Positions 9,065-17,666 of a DNA stretch of 64,000 nt are shown here, one piece after another. The stretch lies in assembly GCA_003243425.1 (NCBI GenBank), contig QFQP01000002.1:1-64000 (forward strand). Direction: 5' to 3'. A program made the translations under genes and the position numbers. The notes beneath the pieces were generated by a model, which ran no database searches, was not told the DNA's origin, and saw nothing but the letters and a program-made list of their open reading frames with translations. This stretch comes from Archangium gephyra. GTDB lineage: Bacteria; Myxococcota; Myxococcia; Myxococcales; Myxococcaceae. How positions within the stretch are numbered: the first letter of the stretch is position 1; every line of letters starts with the position of its first letter.

Positions 9065-9070
9065 ACCGCG

Positions 9071-10315
9071 TCAGATCATGTCGACGAGCAGCAGGTCGGG
9101 CTGCTCGACGTACTTGATGACCTCGTAGGCGAACTCCGCGCCCGTCGCGCCGTCGATGACGCGGTGATCGAAGCAGAAGCTGAAGAGCATGATGGGCTTG
9201 ATGACGATCTGATCGTTCTCGTCGACCACCGGGCGCTTGCGCATGCGGTGAATGCCCATGATCGCCACTTCGGGGTGGTTGATGATGGGCGTGGCGAACA
9301 GGCCGCCGGTCTGGCCGAGCGAGGTGATGGTGAACGTGCCGCCCGACAGCTCTTCCATCTTCAGCTTCTGATCGCGCGCCGCCGCGCCGAGCCGGCCGAT
9401 CTCGAGGCCCAGCGAGCGGATGCTGTGGCGATCGGCGTTGCGAACGACGGGAACGGTGAGGCCCTGCTCGGTCATCGCCGCGATGCCGATGTTGCGCTCA
9501 CCGCGAACCACGAGCTCCTGCTTCGTCTCGTCCATGTTGGCGTTGACCTGCGGGAACTTCTGGAAGGCGCGAATGACGGCCTTCACGAAGAACGGCAGGA
9601 ACGACAACTTCACGTTGTCCTTCGCGAGCGTGGAGTTGAGCCGGTCACGCATCGCCACCAGCGCGCTGGCGTCGACTTCTTCCACGAACGCGTAGTGCGG
9701 CGCGGTGAACTTCGACTTCACCATCTTCTCGGCGATGCGCTTGCGCAGCCCCTTGAGCGGAATGCGCTCGTCGCTCGCGTTCACCGGCACCGGCGCGAAG
9801 GTGAACTTCTGCGCGGGGGCAGACGACGCCGCGGCCGGCTGCGAACCGCCGGCCAGCACTGCTTCGACGTCGGTCTTGAGCACGCGGCCCTGCGGGCCCG
9901 AGCCGGCGATGGTCGACAGATCGAGGCCGTGCTCGCTGGCCATGCGGCGGGTGACCGGCGTGGCCAGCACCTTCTGGTTCGCTTCGGGCGCGGTCTTCTT
10001 TTCGGCCGCCGCGGCGGGCCTGGCGGCTTCGGCAGCGGGCGCACCGTGCGAAGGCGCCGCCGCGGGTGCCGCGCCGGAGATCTCGAGGTCCACCAGCCGG
10101 TGATGCACCTTCGCGATGTCGCCTTCGTTGCCGTAGGTCTTGACGATCTTGCCAGCGACGGGCGACGGCACCGTGACGGTGGCCTTGTCGGTCATCACTT
10201 CCACGAAGACGTCGTCTTCTTTCACGACATCGCCGGGCTTCACGTGCCACTTGACGATCTCGCCCTCGACAACACCTTCGCCGAGGTCCGGGAGCTTGAA
10301 TTCGAAGAGCGCCAT
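9071..10315 (-). CDS. 2-oxoacid dehydrogenase complex E2 (dihydrolipoamide acyltransferase)
   Basis: The 414 residues show a lipoyl domain (residues 1-78, lipoylated Lys44 in VMTDKATV), an Ala/Pro-rich linker, an E1/E3-binding domain (about 120-155, VLATPVTRRMASEHGLDL), and the catalytic domain (about 190-414) ending in DHRVIDG (383-389) with the active-site His and Asp. The product transfers acyl groups to CoA in the pyruvate or branched-chain 2-oxoacid complex. The sequence does not decide which. The next gene downstream in its surroundings is lipoyl synthase, and E3 lies 5 kb away. The E1 genes are outside the window. Confidence 0.93.
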   Translation of the reverse strand: MALFEFKLPDLGEGVVEGEIVKWHVKPGDVVKEDDVFVEVMTDKATVTVPSPVAGKIVKTYGNEGDIAKVHHRLVDLEISGAAPAAAPSHGAPAAEAARPAAAAEKKTAPEANQKVLATPVTRRMASEHGLDLSTIAGSGPQGRVLKTDVEAVLAGGSQPAAASSAPAQKFTFAPVPVNASDERIPLKGLRKRIAEKMVKSKFTAPHYAFVEEVDASALVAMRDRLNSTLAKDNVKLSFLPFFVKAVIRAFQKFPQVNANMDETKQELVVRGERNIGIAAMTEQGLTVPVVRNADRHSIRSLGLEIGRLGAAARDQKLKMEELSGGTFTITSLGQTGGLFATPIINHPEVAIMGIHRMRKRPVVDENDQIVIKPIMLFSFCFDHRVIDGATGAEFAYEVIKYVEQPDLLLVDMI

Positions 10316-10335
10316 GCGCGCGCTCGTAACTCAGG

Positions 10336-11265
10336 TCACGAGCCAGCGATAGCGGTTCGTTCGCGCTCCATGAGGCCCTTCATGAAGAACTCCGCCGCTC
10401 GGTAACTGGAGCGCACCAGCGGGCCCGACGCGACGTAGAGGAAGCCGTAGCTCTCGGCGATCTTCTGGTACTCAGCGAACTTTTCCGGCGACGCGAAGCG
10501 CTGCACGCGCAGGTGGTACTGCGAAGGCTGCAGGTACTGACCGAGGGTCAACACGTCGACGCCCACGTTGCGCAGATCTTTGAAGCACTGCTCGAGCTCT
10601 TCATCGGTCTCGCCCAGGCCGATCATGATCGACGTCTTCGTGTAGATCTTTTCGGGGCGCTGCTTGAGGTACTCGAGCACCCGCAGCGACTGGGCGTACT
10701 TCGCGCGGCGATCGCGCACCGTGGGCGTCAACCGCTCGACCGTCTCGACGTTGTGCGCCACCACGTGCGGCCGCGCTTCGGCGACGATCTGCAACGAGGT
10801 CTCGACGCCCTGGAAGTCGGGGATCAGCACCTCGACGGTGGTCTTCGGCGATTCACGCTTGAGCGCCGTGATCGCCGCCGCGAAGTGAGAGGCCCCGCCG
10901 TCGGGTCGATCGTCACGGTTCACCGACGTGACCACGATGTACTCGAGGCCCATCTCCCGAACGGCCGCGGCGAGGTTCTCGGGCTCCTGCGGATCGAGCG
11001 GAGGCGGCGCACCGACCTTCACGTGGCAGAAGCGGCACGCGCGGGTGCACACCTCGCCCATCAACATCACCGTGGCGGTGCCGCCGCCCCAGCACTCGGC
11101 GATGTTCGGGCAGCGCGCCTCTTCACACACCGTCGCCAGCTTCAGCGACTTCACGAGCCCTTTGACGCGTTCGAACCCTTCGCCCTTCGGCAGTCGAACC
11201 TTGAGCCAGTCGGGTTTGCCCGAGGAGGTCGCGACAGGCAGCGGCAAGCGGTTGGGAGTCGCCAT
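10336..11265 (-). CDS. lipA: Lipoyl synthase
   Basis: This radical-SAM enzyme inserts two sulfurs into octanoyl groups on E2 and GcvH. Both cluster sets are visible: C47/C52/C58 (CEEARCPNIAEC, auxiliary cluster) and C73/C77/C80 (CTRACRFC, SAM cluster). The C-terminal serine region contains GPLVRSSYRA. At 309 residues it has normal length. It lies 20 bases upstream of the E2 gene on the same strand, so enzyme and substrate protein are made together. The last segment (MERERTAIAGS) is slightly extended. Confidence 0.96.
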   Translation of the reverse strand: MATPNRLPLPVATSSGKPDWLKVRLPKGEGFERVKGLVKSLKLATVCEEARCPNIAECWGGGTATVMLMGEVCTRACRFCHVKVGAPPPLDPQEPENLAAAVREMGLEYIVVTSVNRDDRPDGGASHFAAAITALKRESPKTTVEVLIPDFQGVETSLQIVAEARPHVVAHNVETVERLTPTVRDRRAKYAQSLRVLEYLKQRPEKIYTKTSIMIGLGETDEELEQCFKDLRNVGVDVLTLGQYLQPSQYHLRVQRFASPEKFAEYQKIAESYGFLYVASGPLVRSSYRAAEFFMKGLMERERTAIAGS

Positions 11266-11396
11266 GGTGACGCGTCATGTATTGGGGAGGTCCCAACGCG
11301 TCAACTGCCCGGAATTTCAGAGAACTTACAAAGCCGAGAACGAACGGCGATCAATGGTTTGCACTCGGAGTGACGCGCTGCGGTCACTCACGTCGT

Positions 11397-11816
11397 ATGC
11401 GACGCCAATTCACGATCTCGAGGGTGCGGCAGGCGGTGACGACGAGCTGGGAATTCCCGCTCGCCTGGGACGAGGTGGACGAGTCGCCGCTCGCCGGCCC
11501 TTTCTCTGCGCTCGAACAGCGCCGCCTCGACACGGCGATCGGCTGCTTCCCTTTTGCGCGCCGCACCGGCGATGGCCGCAAGGCGTGGCGCATCAACTCG
11601 CCGGGCAGCGGTGACGTGGTGGCGTGGGTGACGAGCGACGGCAGCCTCTACATCGAAGGCGAGACCACGCTGAACCTCATCTACGCGATCTACGTGCACC
11701 TCTCGGACACCTGCCCCGAGCTGGTCGTGGAAGATCGCATCACCAGCGTCGTGCACAACGCGCCCTCGCTGCTCCGTCTCGTTCGCCGCGACGAGCAGAA
11801 CCGCGCCGCCGCGTGA
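11397..11816 (+). CDS. Hypothetical protein, 139 aa
   Basis: I placed the start at ATG 11397. A longer frame from 11277 exists, but its first 40 residues look like read-through of the lipA promoter region. The protein is soluble, with a central beta-rich part (GDVVAWVTSDGSLYIEGE) and helices around it. No family is recognised. It stands alone between lipA (divergent) and the lysozyme gene. Confidence 0.6.
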   Translation: MRRQFTISRVRQAVTTSWEFPLAWDEVDESPLAGPFSALEQRRLDTAIGCFPFARRTGDGRKAWRINSPGSGDVVAWVTSDGSLYIEGETTLNLIYAIYVHLSDTCPELVVEDRITSVVHNAPSLLRLVRRDEQNRAAA

Positions 11817-11927
11817 GGTAGACGTCGTGCGCACATCAACCGATACCGCCTGAAATTCCCGCCGGTTTGTTCAGCGCGGTGACAATCAGACCCTCAGTCG
11901 ACAAGAACCTTCGAACGAGAATGGGGC

Positions 11928-13700
11928 ATGGCTCTGTCCCCTCCCTCAAGCACTTCGTCTTCGACTTCTTCGTCCACTGGTTCGTCGGCAGCCGCGGCTG
12001 AAGCCGCCGCCGCTGCGGCTGCAGAACGTGCCGCGAAGCTCGCTGCTGAAAAGGCCGCGAAGGCCGCCGCCGAGAGGTCTGCGAAGGCGACCGCTGAAAA
12101 GGCCAAGGCTGCGCGCGCCACCTCGAGCTTCAAGGGCGCCGACAAGCTGGGCCAGGCCGGCCTCAACCTCATCAAGGAGTTCGAAGGGCTCCGCCTCAAG
12201 GCCTACCGCGACCCCGTCGGCGTGTTGACCATCGGCTACGGCCACACCGGCAGCGACGTGAAGCCGGGCATGGTGATCACGCAGCAGCGCGCCGAGCAGC
12301 TGCTCAAGAACGACACCGGCTGGGCGCAAAAGGCGGTGCGCGACACCGTGAAGGTGCCGCTCACGCAGGGTCAGTTCGACGCGCTCACCAGCTTCACGTT
12401 CAACCTCGGCGCGGGTGCGCTGCGCAGCTCGACGCTGGTCAAGAAGCTCAACGCGGGTGACTACGCGGGCGCCCAGAAGGAATTTGGTCGCTGGGTGCAC
12501 GCCGGTGGCCAGGTGCTCGCGGGCCTCGTTCGCCGTCGCGCGGCCGAAGCCAGGATGTTCGGCAGCAAGGCGCCGAGCGGCACGTCCACGTCGACGCCGA
12601 CGCAGCCCACGCAGCCGACCACGCCTGGCACCGGCAAGAAGGACTACCGCGTGCGCGCGGGTGACACGATGAGCGGCATCGCGGCGAAGCACAAAATGAC
12701 GCTGGCTGCGCTCGCGAAGCTCAACCCGCAGATCACGAACCTCAACAAGATCAGCGTGGGTCAGCTGATTCACGTCGCGGCGGCGAAGAAAGCGTCGACT
12801 CCGGCGCCCGCCCCGAAGACGCGCGAGTACACGGTGCGTTCGGGTGACACCTTCAGCGGCATCGCGGCGAAGAACGACCTGAGCACCGCGGCGCTCAAGA
12901 AGTTGAACCCGCAGGTGCGCGACATCAACCGCATCTTCCCCGGTCAGAAGTTGAAGCTCTCGGCGGCGAAGCCCGCGGCACCTGCGGCGCCGTCTGCGCC
13001 CCCGAAGCCGCCGACGACCAGCAAGCCGCCCGCCACGACGAAGCCGCCGACCACGTCGAGCACCAGGCCTCCGCTCAACGGCATGCCCAGCACCGCCGGC
13101 CTGTCGACCGCCAAGAAGTACGAGCTGTACTCGAAGTACGTGAACACCTTCGGCGACGCGCAGGCGAAGAAGGATCTGGCCGCCGGCAAGCGCGTAATCG
13201 TCGGGCTGCGCCGCGACACGCCCTTCGGCGCCGGCAGCGACTACGACGGCAAGTTCGACGACCGCATCGTGGTGATGTGGAAGGAGAAGGGTCAGGTGCG
13301 CGTGCAGGAGTTCGACGGAAACACCGAGCCGAACAAGCGCTGGGCCGATGATCCGTCGCAGCGCGAGAAGCCGGTCGGCCGCCTCGTCGATGGAAAGACC
13401 TACCACTACAAGCGCGGCTTCAAGTCGGGCTTCGGTGGCAACATCCTCCAGCCCGACCTCGCGTACGGAAACCCGACCGTCCGCCGCGACACGAACCGCG
13501 ACTACAAGATCGACGGCAAGGACAAGGTCTACAGCGGCGATTGGGGCGGTCAGGGCTACTACTTCCACCGCGGCGTCGGCGGGAACACGTACTCGGCCGG
13601 CTGCCAGACGCTCGAGCAGTCGAAGTTCAACGCCTTCTGGCGCGCGCTCGGCACGCAGAGCAGCTTCAGCTACGTGCTGGCGAACGTGACGAAGAAGTGA
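11928..13700 (+). CDS. GH24 lysozyme with two LysM repeats and a C-terminal Cys-containing domain
   Basis: After an Ala-rich charged coiled segment (residues 1-68) comes a phage-T4-type lysozyme domain (about 75-225) with the catalytic triad spacing Glu86, Asp95, Thr101 (EFEGLRLKAYRDPVG, then TIGYGHT). Two LysM peptidoglycan-binding modules follow (about 239-282, YRVRAGDTMSGIAAKHKMTL; about 300-343, YTVRSGDTFSGIAAKNDLST), then a Pro/Thr linker and a 200-residue C-terminal domain (about 385-590). That domain contains YFHRGVGGNTYSAGCQTLEQ, where a His and a Cys are spaced somewhat like the HxG...GC motif of L,D-transpeptidase-like folds. There is no typical signal peptide, so export may be unconventional. 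It is likely a cell-wall hydrolase used in predation or wall remodelling. The C-terminal activity is inferred. Confidence 0.85.
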   Translation: MALSPPSSTSSSTSSSTGSSAAAAEAAAAAAAERAAKLAAEKAAKAAAERSAKATAEKAKAARATSSFKGADKLGQAGLNLIKEFEGLRLKAYRDPVGVLTIGYGHTGSDVKPGMVITQQRAEQLLKNDTGWAQKAVRDTVKVPLTQGQFDALTSFTFNLGAGALRSSTLVKKLNAGDYAGAQKEFGRWVHAGGQVLAGLVRRRAAEARMFGSKAPSGTSTSTPTQPTQPTTPGTGKKDYRVRAGDTMSGIAAKHKMTLAALAKLNPQITNLNKISVGQLIHVAAAKKASTPAPAPKTREYTVRSGDTFSGIAAKNDLSTAALKKLNPQVRDINRIFPGQKLKLSAAKPAAPAAPSAPPKPPTTSKPPATTKPPTTSSTRPPLNGMPSTAGLSTAKKYELYSKYVNTFGDAQAKKDLAAGKRVIVGLRRDTPFGAGSDYDGKFDDRIVVMWKEKGQVRVQEFDGNTEPNKRWADDPSQREKPVGRLVDGKTYHYKRGFKSGFGGNILQPDLAYGNPTVRRDTNRDYKIDGKDKVYSGDWGGQGYYFHRGVGGNTYSAGCQTLEQSKFNAFWRALGTQSSFSYVLANVTKK

Positions 13701-13737
13701 GCGCCGCCACGAGGCGCGCGAAGGCCTCGGCACGACC

Positions 13738-13769
13738 CACTTCAGGACGTTGGTACACGCCCTGAAGTG
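13738..13769 (+). terminator. Hairpin after the lysozyme gene
   Basis: CACTTCAGG (13738-13746) and CCTGAAGTG (13761-13769) form a perfect 9-bp stem with a 14-base loop. It lies 37 bases after the lysozyme stop and 30 before the next start. There is no T-tract, so it could be a factor-independent terminator of the GC-rich type, or a processing site or operator for the cNMP-GGDEF gene. Confidence 0.45.
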
Positions 13770-13798
13770 ATCAGCTCGAGCAGACCGTTCGCTTCGGG

Positions 13799-14836
13799 GT
13801 GAACGACCAAGCGCTTCGATTTCATGACCGCAGCACGCCGACCTTCGTGTTGAATCGCGCCCCGGTGCCTCCGCGTTTCCCAGCCGACAGTCCGCTTCAC
13901 CTGTTCACCGAAGATGAGGTGAACGCCACGTTCGCGGCTGGCACCGAGCGCACCTACGAGGTCGACGAGGTCATCGTCACCGAAGGCGACCCGGGCGATT
14001 CGATGTTCTTCCTGCTCGACGGCTTCGCCGGGGCGCGCCTCGAGACCGGAGCCATGGCGCGCACCTACAGCCCGGGCAGCTATTTCGGCGAGCTCTCGTT
14101 CATCACCCCCGGGCATCGCCGCAGCGCGACCATCGTCGCCACCACGCGCGTGCGCTTGCAGGTGCTCGACCAGGCCAGCATCGAACGCCTGCTGTCGACG
14201 CACCCGCGCGTGGTCTTCACGTTGATGCGTCGCGCGTGCTCGTTCCTGATCGACGCCGAGCGAAACCTCATCTCCGACATGCGCCGGGCCAACGGTGAGC
14301 TGCGCGAGACGCTGCGGAAGCTCGATCTGACGAAGCAGCAGCTGTCGGAAGAAGAGGCGATCGCCCGCACCGATTTCATGACCGGGTTGTCGAACCGGCG
14401 CGGCTTCGACGAAGCCTTCCCGCTGTTCCTCGGTCGCGCCACGGCGCTGAAATCGGGGCTCGCGCTGCTGGCCATCGACCTCGATCAGTTCAAGCAGGTG
14501 AACGATCAATTCGGTCACGCAGCCGGTGACGAGGTGTTGCGACGCGTGGCGGCGGTGCTGGAAGCCGGCGTTCGCCGCAGCGATCTGCCCTGCCGTTTCG
14601 GAGGCGACGAGTTCTTCGTGTTGCTCGGCGAGCTCGACGTCAACGCCGCGAAGGCCCGCGCCGAGAGTCTGCTCAGCGCGCTGGGCTCGATGAAGCAGCA
14701 CCCCATGCAGGTCACGGCCACCATCGGAGGCACCATGTACCGCCCGGGCGAGACCGCCGACGAGTTCATGCAGCGCGCCGACAAGGCGCTGTACGACGCG
14801 AAGAACGCGGGCCGCAATCGCCTCACCTGGGACTGA
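13799..14836 (+). CDS. Cyclic-nucleotide-binding domain fused to GGDEF diguanylate cyclase
   Basis: Residues 35-150 form a cNMP-binding domain (VIVTEGDPGDSMFFLLDGFA, then YFGELSFITPGHRRSAT, the phosphate-binding cassette). After a coiled linker (150-188), residues 190-345 form a diguanylate cyclase with RFGGDEF (GGDEF at 268-272). The inhibitory I-site RRSD (259-262) sits five residues before it, so both activity and product inhibition are expected. It should make c-di-GMP in response to a cyclic nucleotide. Start GTG 13799. No membrane segment is seen, so it is cytoplasmic. Confidence 0.88.
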   Translation: MNDQALRFHDRSTPTFVLNRAPVPPRFPADSPLHLFTEDEVNATFAAGTERTYEVDEVIVTEGDPGDSMFFLLDGFAGARLETGAMARTYSPGSYFGELSFITPGHRRSATIVATTRVRLQVLDQASIERLLSTHPRVVFTLMRRACSFLIDAERNLISDMRRANGELRETLRKLDLTKQQLSEEEAIARTDFMTGLSNRRGFDEAFPLFLGRATALKSGLALLAIDLDQFKQVNDQFGHAAGDEVLRRVAAVLEAGVRRSDLPCRFGGDEFFVLLGELDVNAAKARAESLLSALGSMKQHPMQVTATIGGTMYRPGETADEFMQRADKALYDAKNAGRNRLTWD

Positions 14837-14841
14837 AGGTA

Positions 14842-14873
14842 CGAAAGCCGCCCGGTTGCCCGGACGGCCTTCG
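14842..14873. terminator. Bidirectional terminator hairpin between convergent genes
   Basis: The arms CGAAAGCCGCCCGG (14842-14855) and CCGGACGGCCTTCG (14860-14873) pair over 14 positions with two mismatches around a TTGC loop. It sits between the stops of the GGDEF gene and lpdA, where a shared terminator is expected. No strong T-tract is present on either side. Confidence 0.6.
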
Positions 14874-14899
14874 TCACGTCGCCGGATTTCGACGGGACG

Positions 14900-16306
14900 T
14901 CAGATGTGAATCGGGTGGCCGAGCGTGACTTTCGCGGCCTCGTGCACGATCTCCGACAGCGTGGGGTGCGCGTGCACCGTGCGGCCGAGCTCTTCGGTGG
15001 TGATCTCCAGCGCCAGCGCGACGCAGGCCTCGGCGAGCAGCTCGGTGGCGTGCGGGCCGATGAGGTGCACACCCAGCACCTCGTCGTACTTCTTGTCGCT
15101 GACGATCTTCACGAAGCCGATGCCCTCGTCGGAGATCTGCGCCTTGGTGATCGCCGAGAACGGGAAGATGCCCGTCTTGACGTCGTAGCCCTTCTCCTTC
15201 GCCTTCTTCTCGGTGAGGCCGACGCTGGCGACCTCCGGGTAGCAGTACGTCGCGTTGGGAACGCGGTCGTAGTTCACCGGGCGCGGGTTCTTTCCGGCGA
15301 TGAACTCGGTGGCCACGATGCCCTGCGCCGAGGCGCAGTGCGCGAGCGCGGGGTGCGGCGTCACGTCGCCGATGGCGAACACACCGGGCACGCTGGTGCG
15401 CATCATGCCGTCGACGGTGATGTGACCCTTCGGGCCCACCGGCACGCCGACCGCTTCGAGGCCGATGTCTTTGGTGACCGGCGCGCGGCCGACCGCCGAG
15501 AGGAAGTACTCGGCCTCGAGCACGACCTGCTTGCCGTCGGCGCCCGTGGCGGTGACCTTCACGCCCTTGTCGGTGGTCTCGACCTTCTCGAACCTGGTGC
15601 CGACCATGACGGTCATCTTGCGGCGCTTGAGCTGCTTCTCGAGCTCCTTCGACACGTCGACGTCTTCGATGGGAAGAACGTTCGGCATGTACTCGATGAG
15701 CGTCACGTCGCTGCCGACCTGATTGAAGATCGACGCGAACTCGGTGCCGACCGCGCCAGCGCCCAGCACGATGAGGCTCTTGGGCACCACGTCGAGCGTG
15801 AGGATCGAGTCGGACGACAGGATGCGCTTGTGATCGAGCGTGATGCTCGGCAGCGTCGTCACCACGGAGCCGGTCGCCACGATGATGTTCTTCGTGTCGA
15901 GGGTCTCTTTCTTGCCGCCTTCGGTCAGCACCACCTCGACCTTGCCCTTGCCGAGGATCTTGCCGGTGCCCTTGAGCACCGTGACCTTGTTCTTCTTCAT
16001 CAGGTAGTCGATGCCGGCGGCGCCTTTGTCGACGACCTTGGTCTTGTGCTTCTGCGCCTGCGCCCAGTCGAGCGAGGGGTTGCTGACGTTCACGCCGAAC
16101 TCGGCCGCGTGGAGCACGTGGCTGTAGATCTGCGCCGAGTACAGGAGCGACTTGGTGGGAATGCAGCCGCGGTGCAGACACGTGCCGCCGAGCTTCTTGT
16201 CCTTCTCGATGATGGCCGTCTTGAGGCCCAGCTGGCCCGCGCGAATCGCCGCCACATAACCGCCAGGACCGGAACCGATGATCACCACGTCGAACGTGTC
16301 TGCCAC
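14900..16306 (-). CDS. lpdA: Dihydrolipoyl dehydrogenase (E3)
   Basis: The 468-residue flavoprotein has the FAD-binding GSGPGG (11-16), the redox-active disulfide C43/C48 in GGTCLHRGCIPTKS, a second NAD-binding GAGAVGTEFA, and the C-terminal HAHPTLSE with the catalytic His. It reoxidises dihydrolipoamide on E2 components and passes electrons to NAD. It serves the E2 encoded 5 kb to the left, and probably the glycine cleavage and other 2-oxoacid complexes. It is transcribed alone. Confidence 0.96.
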   Translation of the reverse strand: MADTFDVVIIGSGPGGYVAAIRAGQLGLKTAIIEKDKKLGGTCLHRGCIPTKSLLYSAQIYSHVLHAAEFGVNVSNPSLDWAQAQKHKTKVVDKGAAGIDYLMKKNKVTVLKGTGKILGKGKVEVVLTEGGKKETLDTKNIIVATGSVVTTLPSITLDHKRILSSDSILTLDVVPKSLIVLGAGAVGTEFASIFNQVGSDVTLIEYMPNVLPIEDVDVSKELEKQLKRRKMTVMVGTRFEKVETTDKGVKVTATGADGKQVVLEAEYFLSAVGRAPVTKDIGLEAVGVPVGPKGHITVDGMMRTSVPGVFAIGDVTPHPALAHCASAQGIVATEFIAGKNPRPVNYDRVPNATYCYPEVASVGLTEKKAKEKGYDVKTGIFPFSAITKAQISDEGIGFVKIVSDKKYDEVLGVHLIGPHATELLAEACVALALEITTEELGRTVHAHPTLSEIVHEAAKVTLGHPIHI

Positions 16307-16391
16307 GACTGTCTCCAGAGATGAGTTGAACTGCTTTGCGCGGGTCTCTTACGCCGCCGCGCTCCCAAATCAACCTGATAGAGCGAGCCAC

Positions 16392-16532
16392 GTGCCGCGC
16401 TTTCCCACCCGAACGCTCGTCCTGATGACGGCTGCGCTCTTCGCCTTCGCCTGGTTCTGGTGGCAGACGCATCGCGTGCCCGCCGTCGCTCCAGCCGTCG
16501 AGCTCCACCTCGTCGACGGAGGCGCGAAGTGA
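16392..16532 (+). CDS. Short membrane peptide, 46 aa, coupled to the thiO-like gene
   Basis: From GTG 16392 the frame encodes a basic N-terminus, one hydrophobic helix (LVLMTAALFAFAWFWW) and a short periplasmic-type tail. Its stop overlaps the GTG of the FAD oxidase (GTGA), which argues for real translation. A longer upstream start exists but crosses the lpdA promoter. The function is unknown. It may be only a coupling leader. Confidence 0.5.
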   Translation: MPRFPTRTLVLMTAALFAFAWFWWQTHRVPAVAPAVELHLVDGGAK

Positions 16533-17629
16533 AGGTCATCATCGTGGGTGGCGGAATCATGGGCCTGTCGATCGGCGTCGAGCTCCGACGCGACCCGTCG
16601 GTCGAGGTCGTGGTGCTCGAGAAGTCGATCCCCGGAGCGGAGGCTTCGAGCGCCGCCGCTGGCATGCTGGCGCCGCAGTTCGAGAGCGAAAAGCCGGGCC
16701 CGATGCTCGACCTGTGCCTGCTGAGCCGCGCCGCGTGGCCGAAGTTCGCGCGCATGCTGGAAGAGCAGTCGAACGTTCCGGTGCACTACCTGCCCTCGGG
16801 CGGGCTGCAGGTGGCGTTCACCGACGACGAAGTGCACGCGCTGCAGGCGAAGATCGACTGGCAATCGGCCCTGGGGCTGCGGGCGACGCTGCTGAGCGCG
16901 CAGGAGCTCCGAAGTCTGGAGCCGGCGATCAACCACGAAGCGCTCGCCGCCGCCGATTTCCCCGACGATCACCAGGTCGACCCGCGCCGGTTGATGCGCG
17001 CGCTCCAAGTGGCGGCGAGCCGCAGCGGCGTCGCGTTCCGCACGGGCACCGTTCGTGGCCTCGTCGAGAAGGACGGGAAGATCATCGGCGTCGACGTCGA
17101 CGGCGAGCAGCTGCATTCCGACGTCGTGGTGCTCGCGGCTGGTGCGTGGTCGGGCCTGGTCAGCGGCGCGCAGGTCGACCCGTCACGCGTGAAACCGGTG
17201 CGCGGGCAGATGCTGGAGCTGCAGGTGCGCGCGCCGACGTTCTCGCGGCTGCTCAAGGGCGCGAGCGGCTACCTCGTGCCTCGCAGCGACGGGGCGATCA
17301 TCGCGGGCAGCACCATGGAAATGGCCGGCTACGAAAAGAACGTCACCGTCGAGGGCCTCGCGAAGCTTCTTCGGGCGACGCAGGAGCTGGTGCCGTCACT
17401 TGCAAGTGCGCCCATCACCCAGACGTGGGCCGGCCTTCGCCCGTGGACCGACGACCAGCTGCCCTTTCTGGGAGAGGGTCCGAAGCCGGGGCTGCTCCTG
17501 GCCACCGGTCATTTCAGAAATGGAATTCTCCTCGCGCCCATCACGGCGCGGCTGATCGGTCAATTGGTTCGTCGGGAGAAGCCGACGCTCGACTTGCGGG
17601 CCTTTCGGTACGCACGGAACTCGCCTTAG
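16529..17629 (+). CDS. FAD-dependent glycine oxidase-like protein (ThiO family)
   Basis: This 366-residue D-amino-acid-oxidase-type flavoprotein has an N-terminal Rossmann motif VIIVGGGIMGLSIGVEL, then SSAAAGMLAPQFE, which is characteristic of ThiO/glycine oxidase, and a C-terminal ATGHFRNGILLAPITA. ThiO makes dehydroglycine for the thiazole moiety of thiamine. No thi gene is nearby, so the specific substrate is not certain and another DadA/SoxB-type oxidase is possible. The GTG at 16529 overlaps the preceding small gene. Confidence 0.8.
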   Translation: MKVIIVGGGIMGLSIGVELRRDPSVEVVVLEKSIPGAEASSAAAGMLAPQFESEKPGPMLDLCLLSRAAWPKFARMLEEQSNVPVHYLPSGGLQVAFTDDEVHALQAKIDWQSALGLRATLLSAQELRSLEPAINHEALAAADFPDDHQVDPRRLMRALQVAASRSGVAFRTGTVRGLVEKDGKIIGVDVDGEQLHSDVVVLAAGAWSGLVSGAQVDPSRVKPVRGQMLELQVRAPTFSRLLKGASGYLVPRSDGAIIAGSTMEMAGYEKNVTVEGLAKLLRATQELVPSLASAPITQTWAGLRPWTDDQLPFLGEGPKPGLLLATGHFRNGILLAPITARLIGQLVRREKPTLDLRAFRYARNSP

Positions 17630-17666
17630 AGTCGCCCGGCCGTTAAGCCCCACATAGGCACCCACT

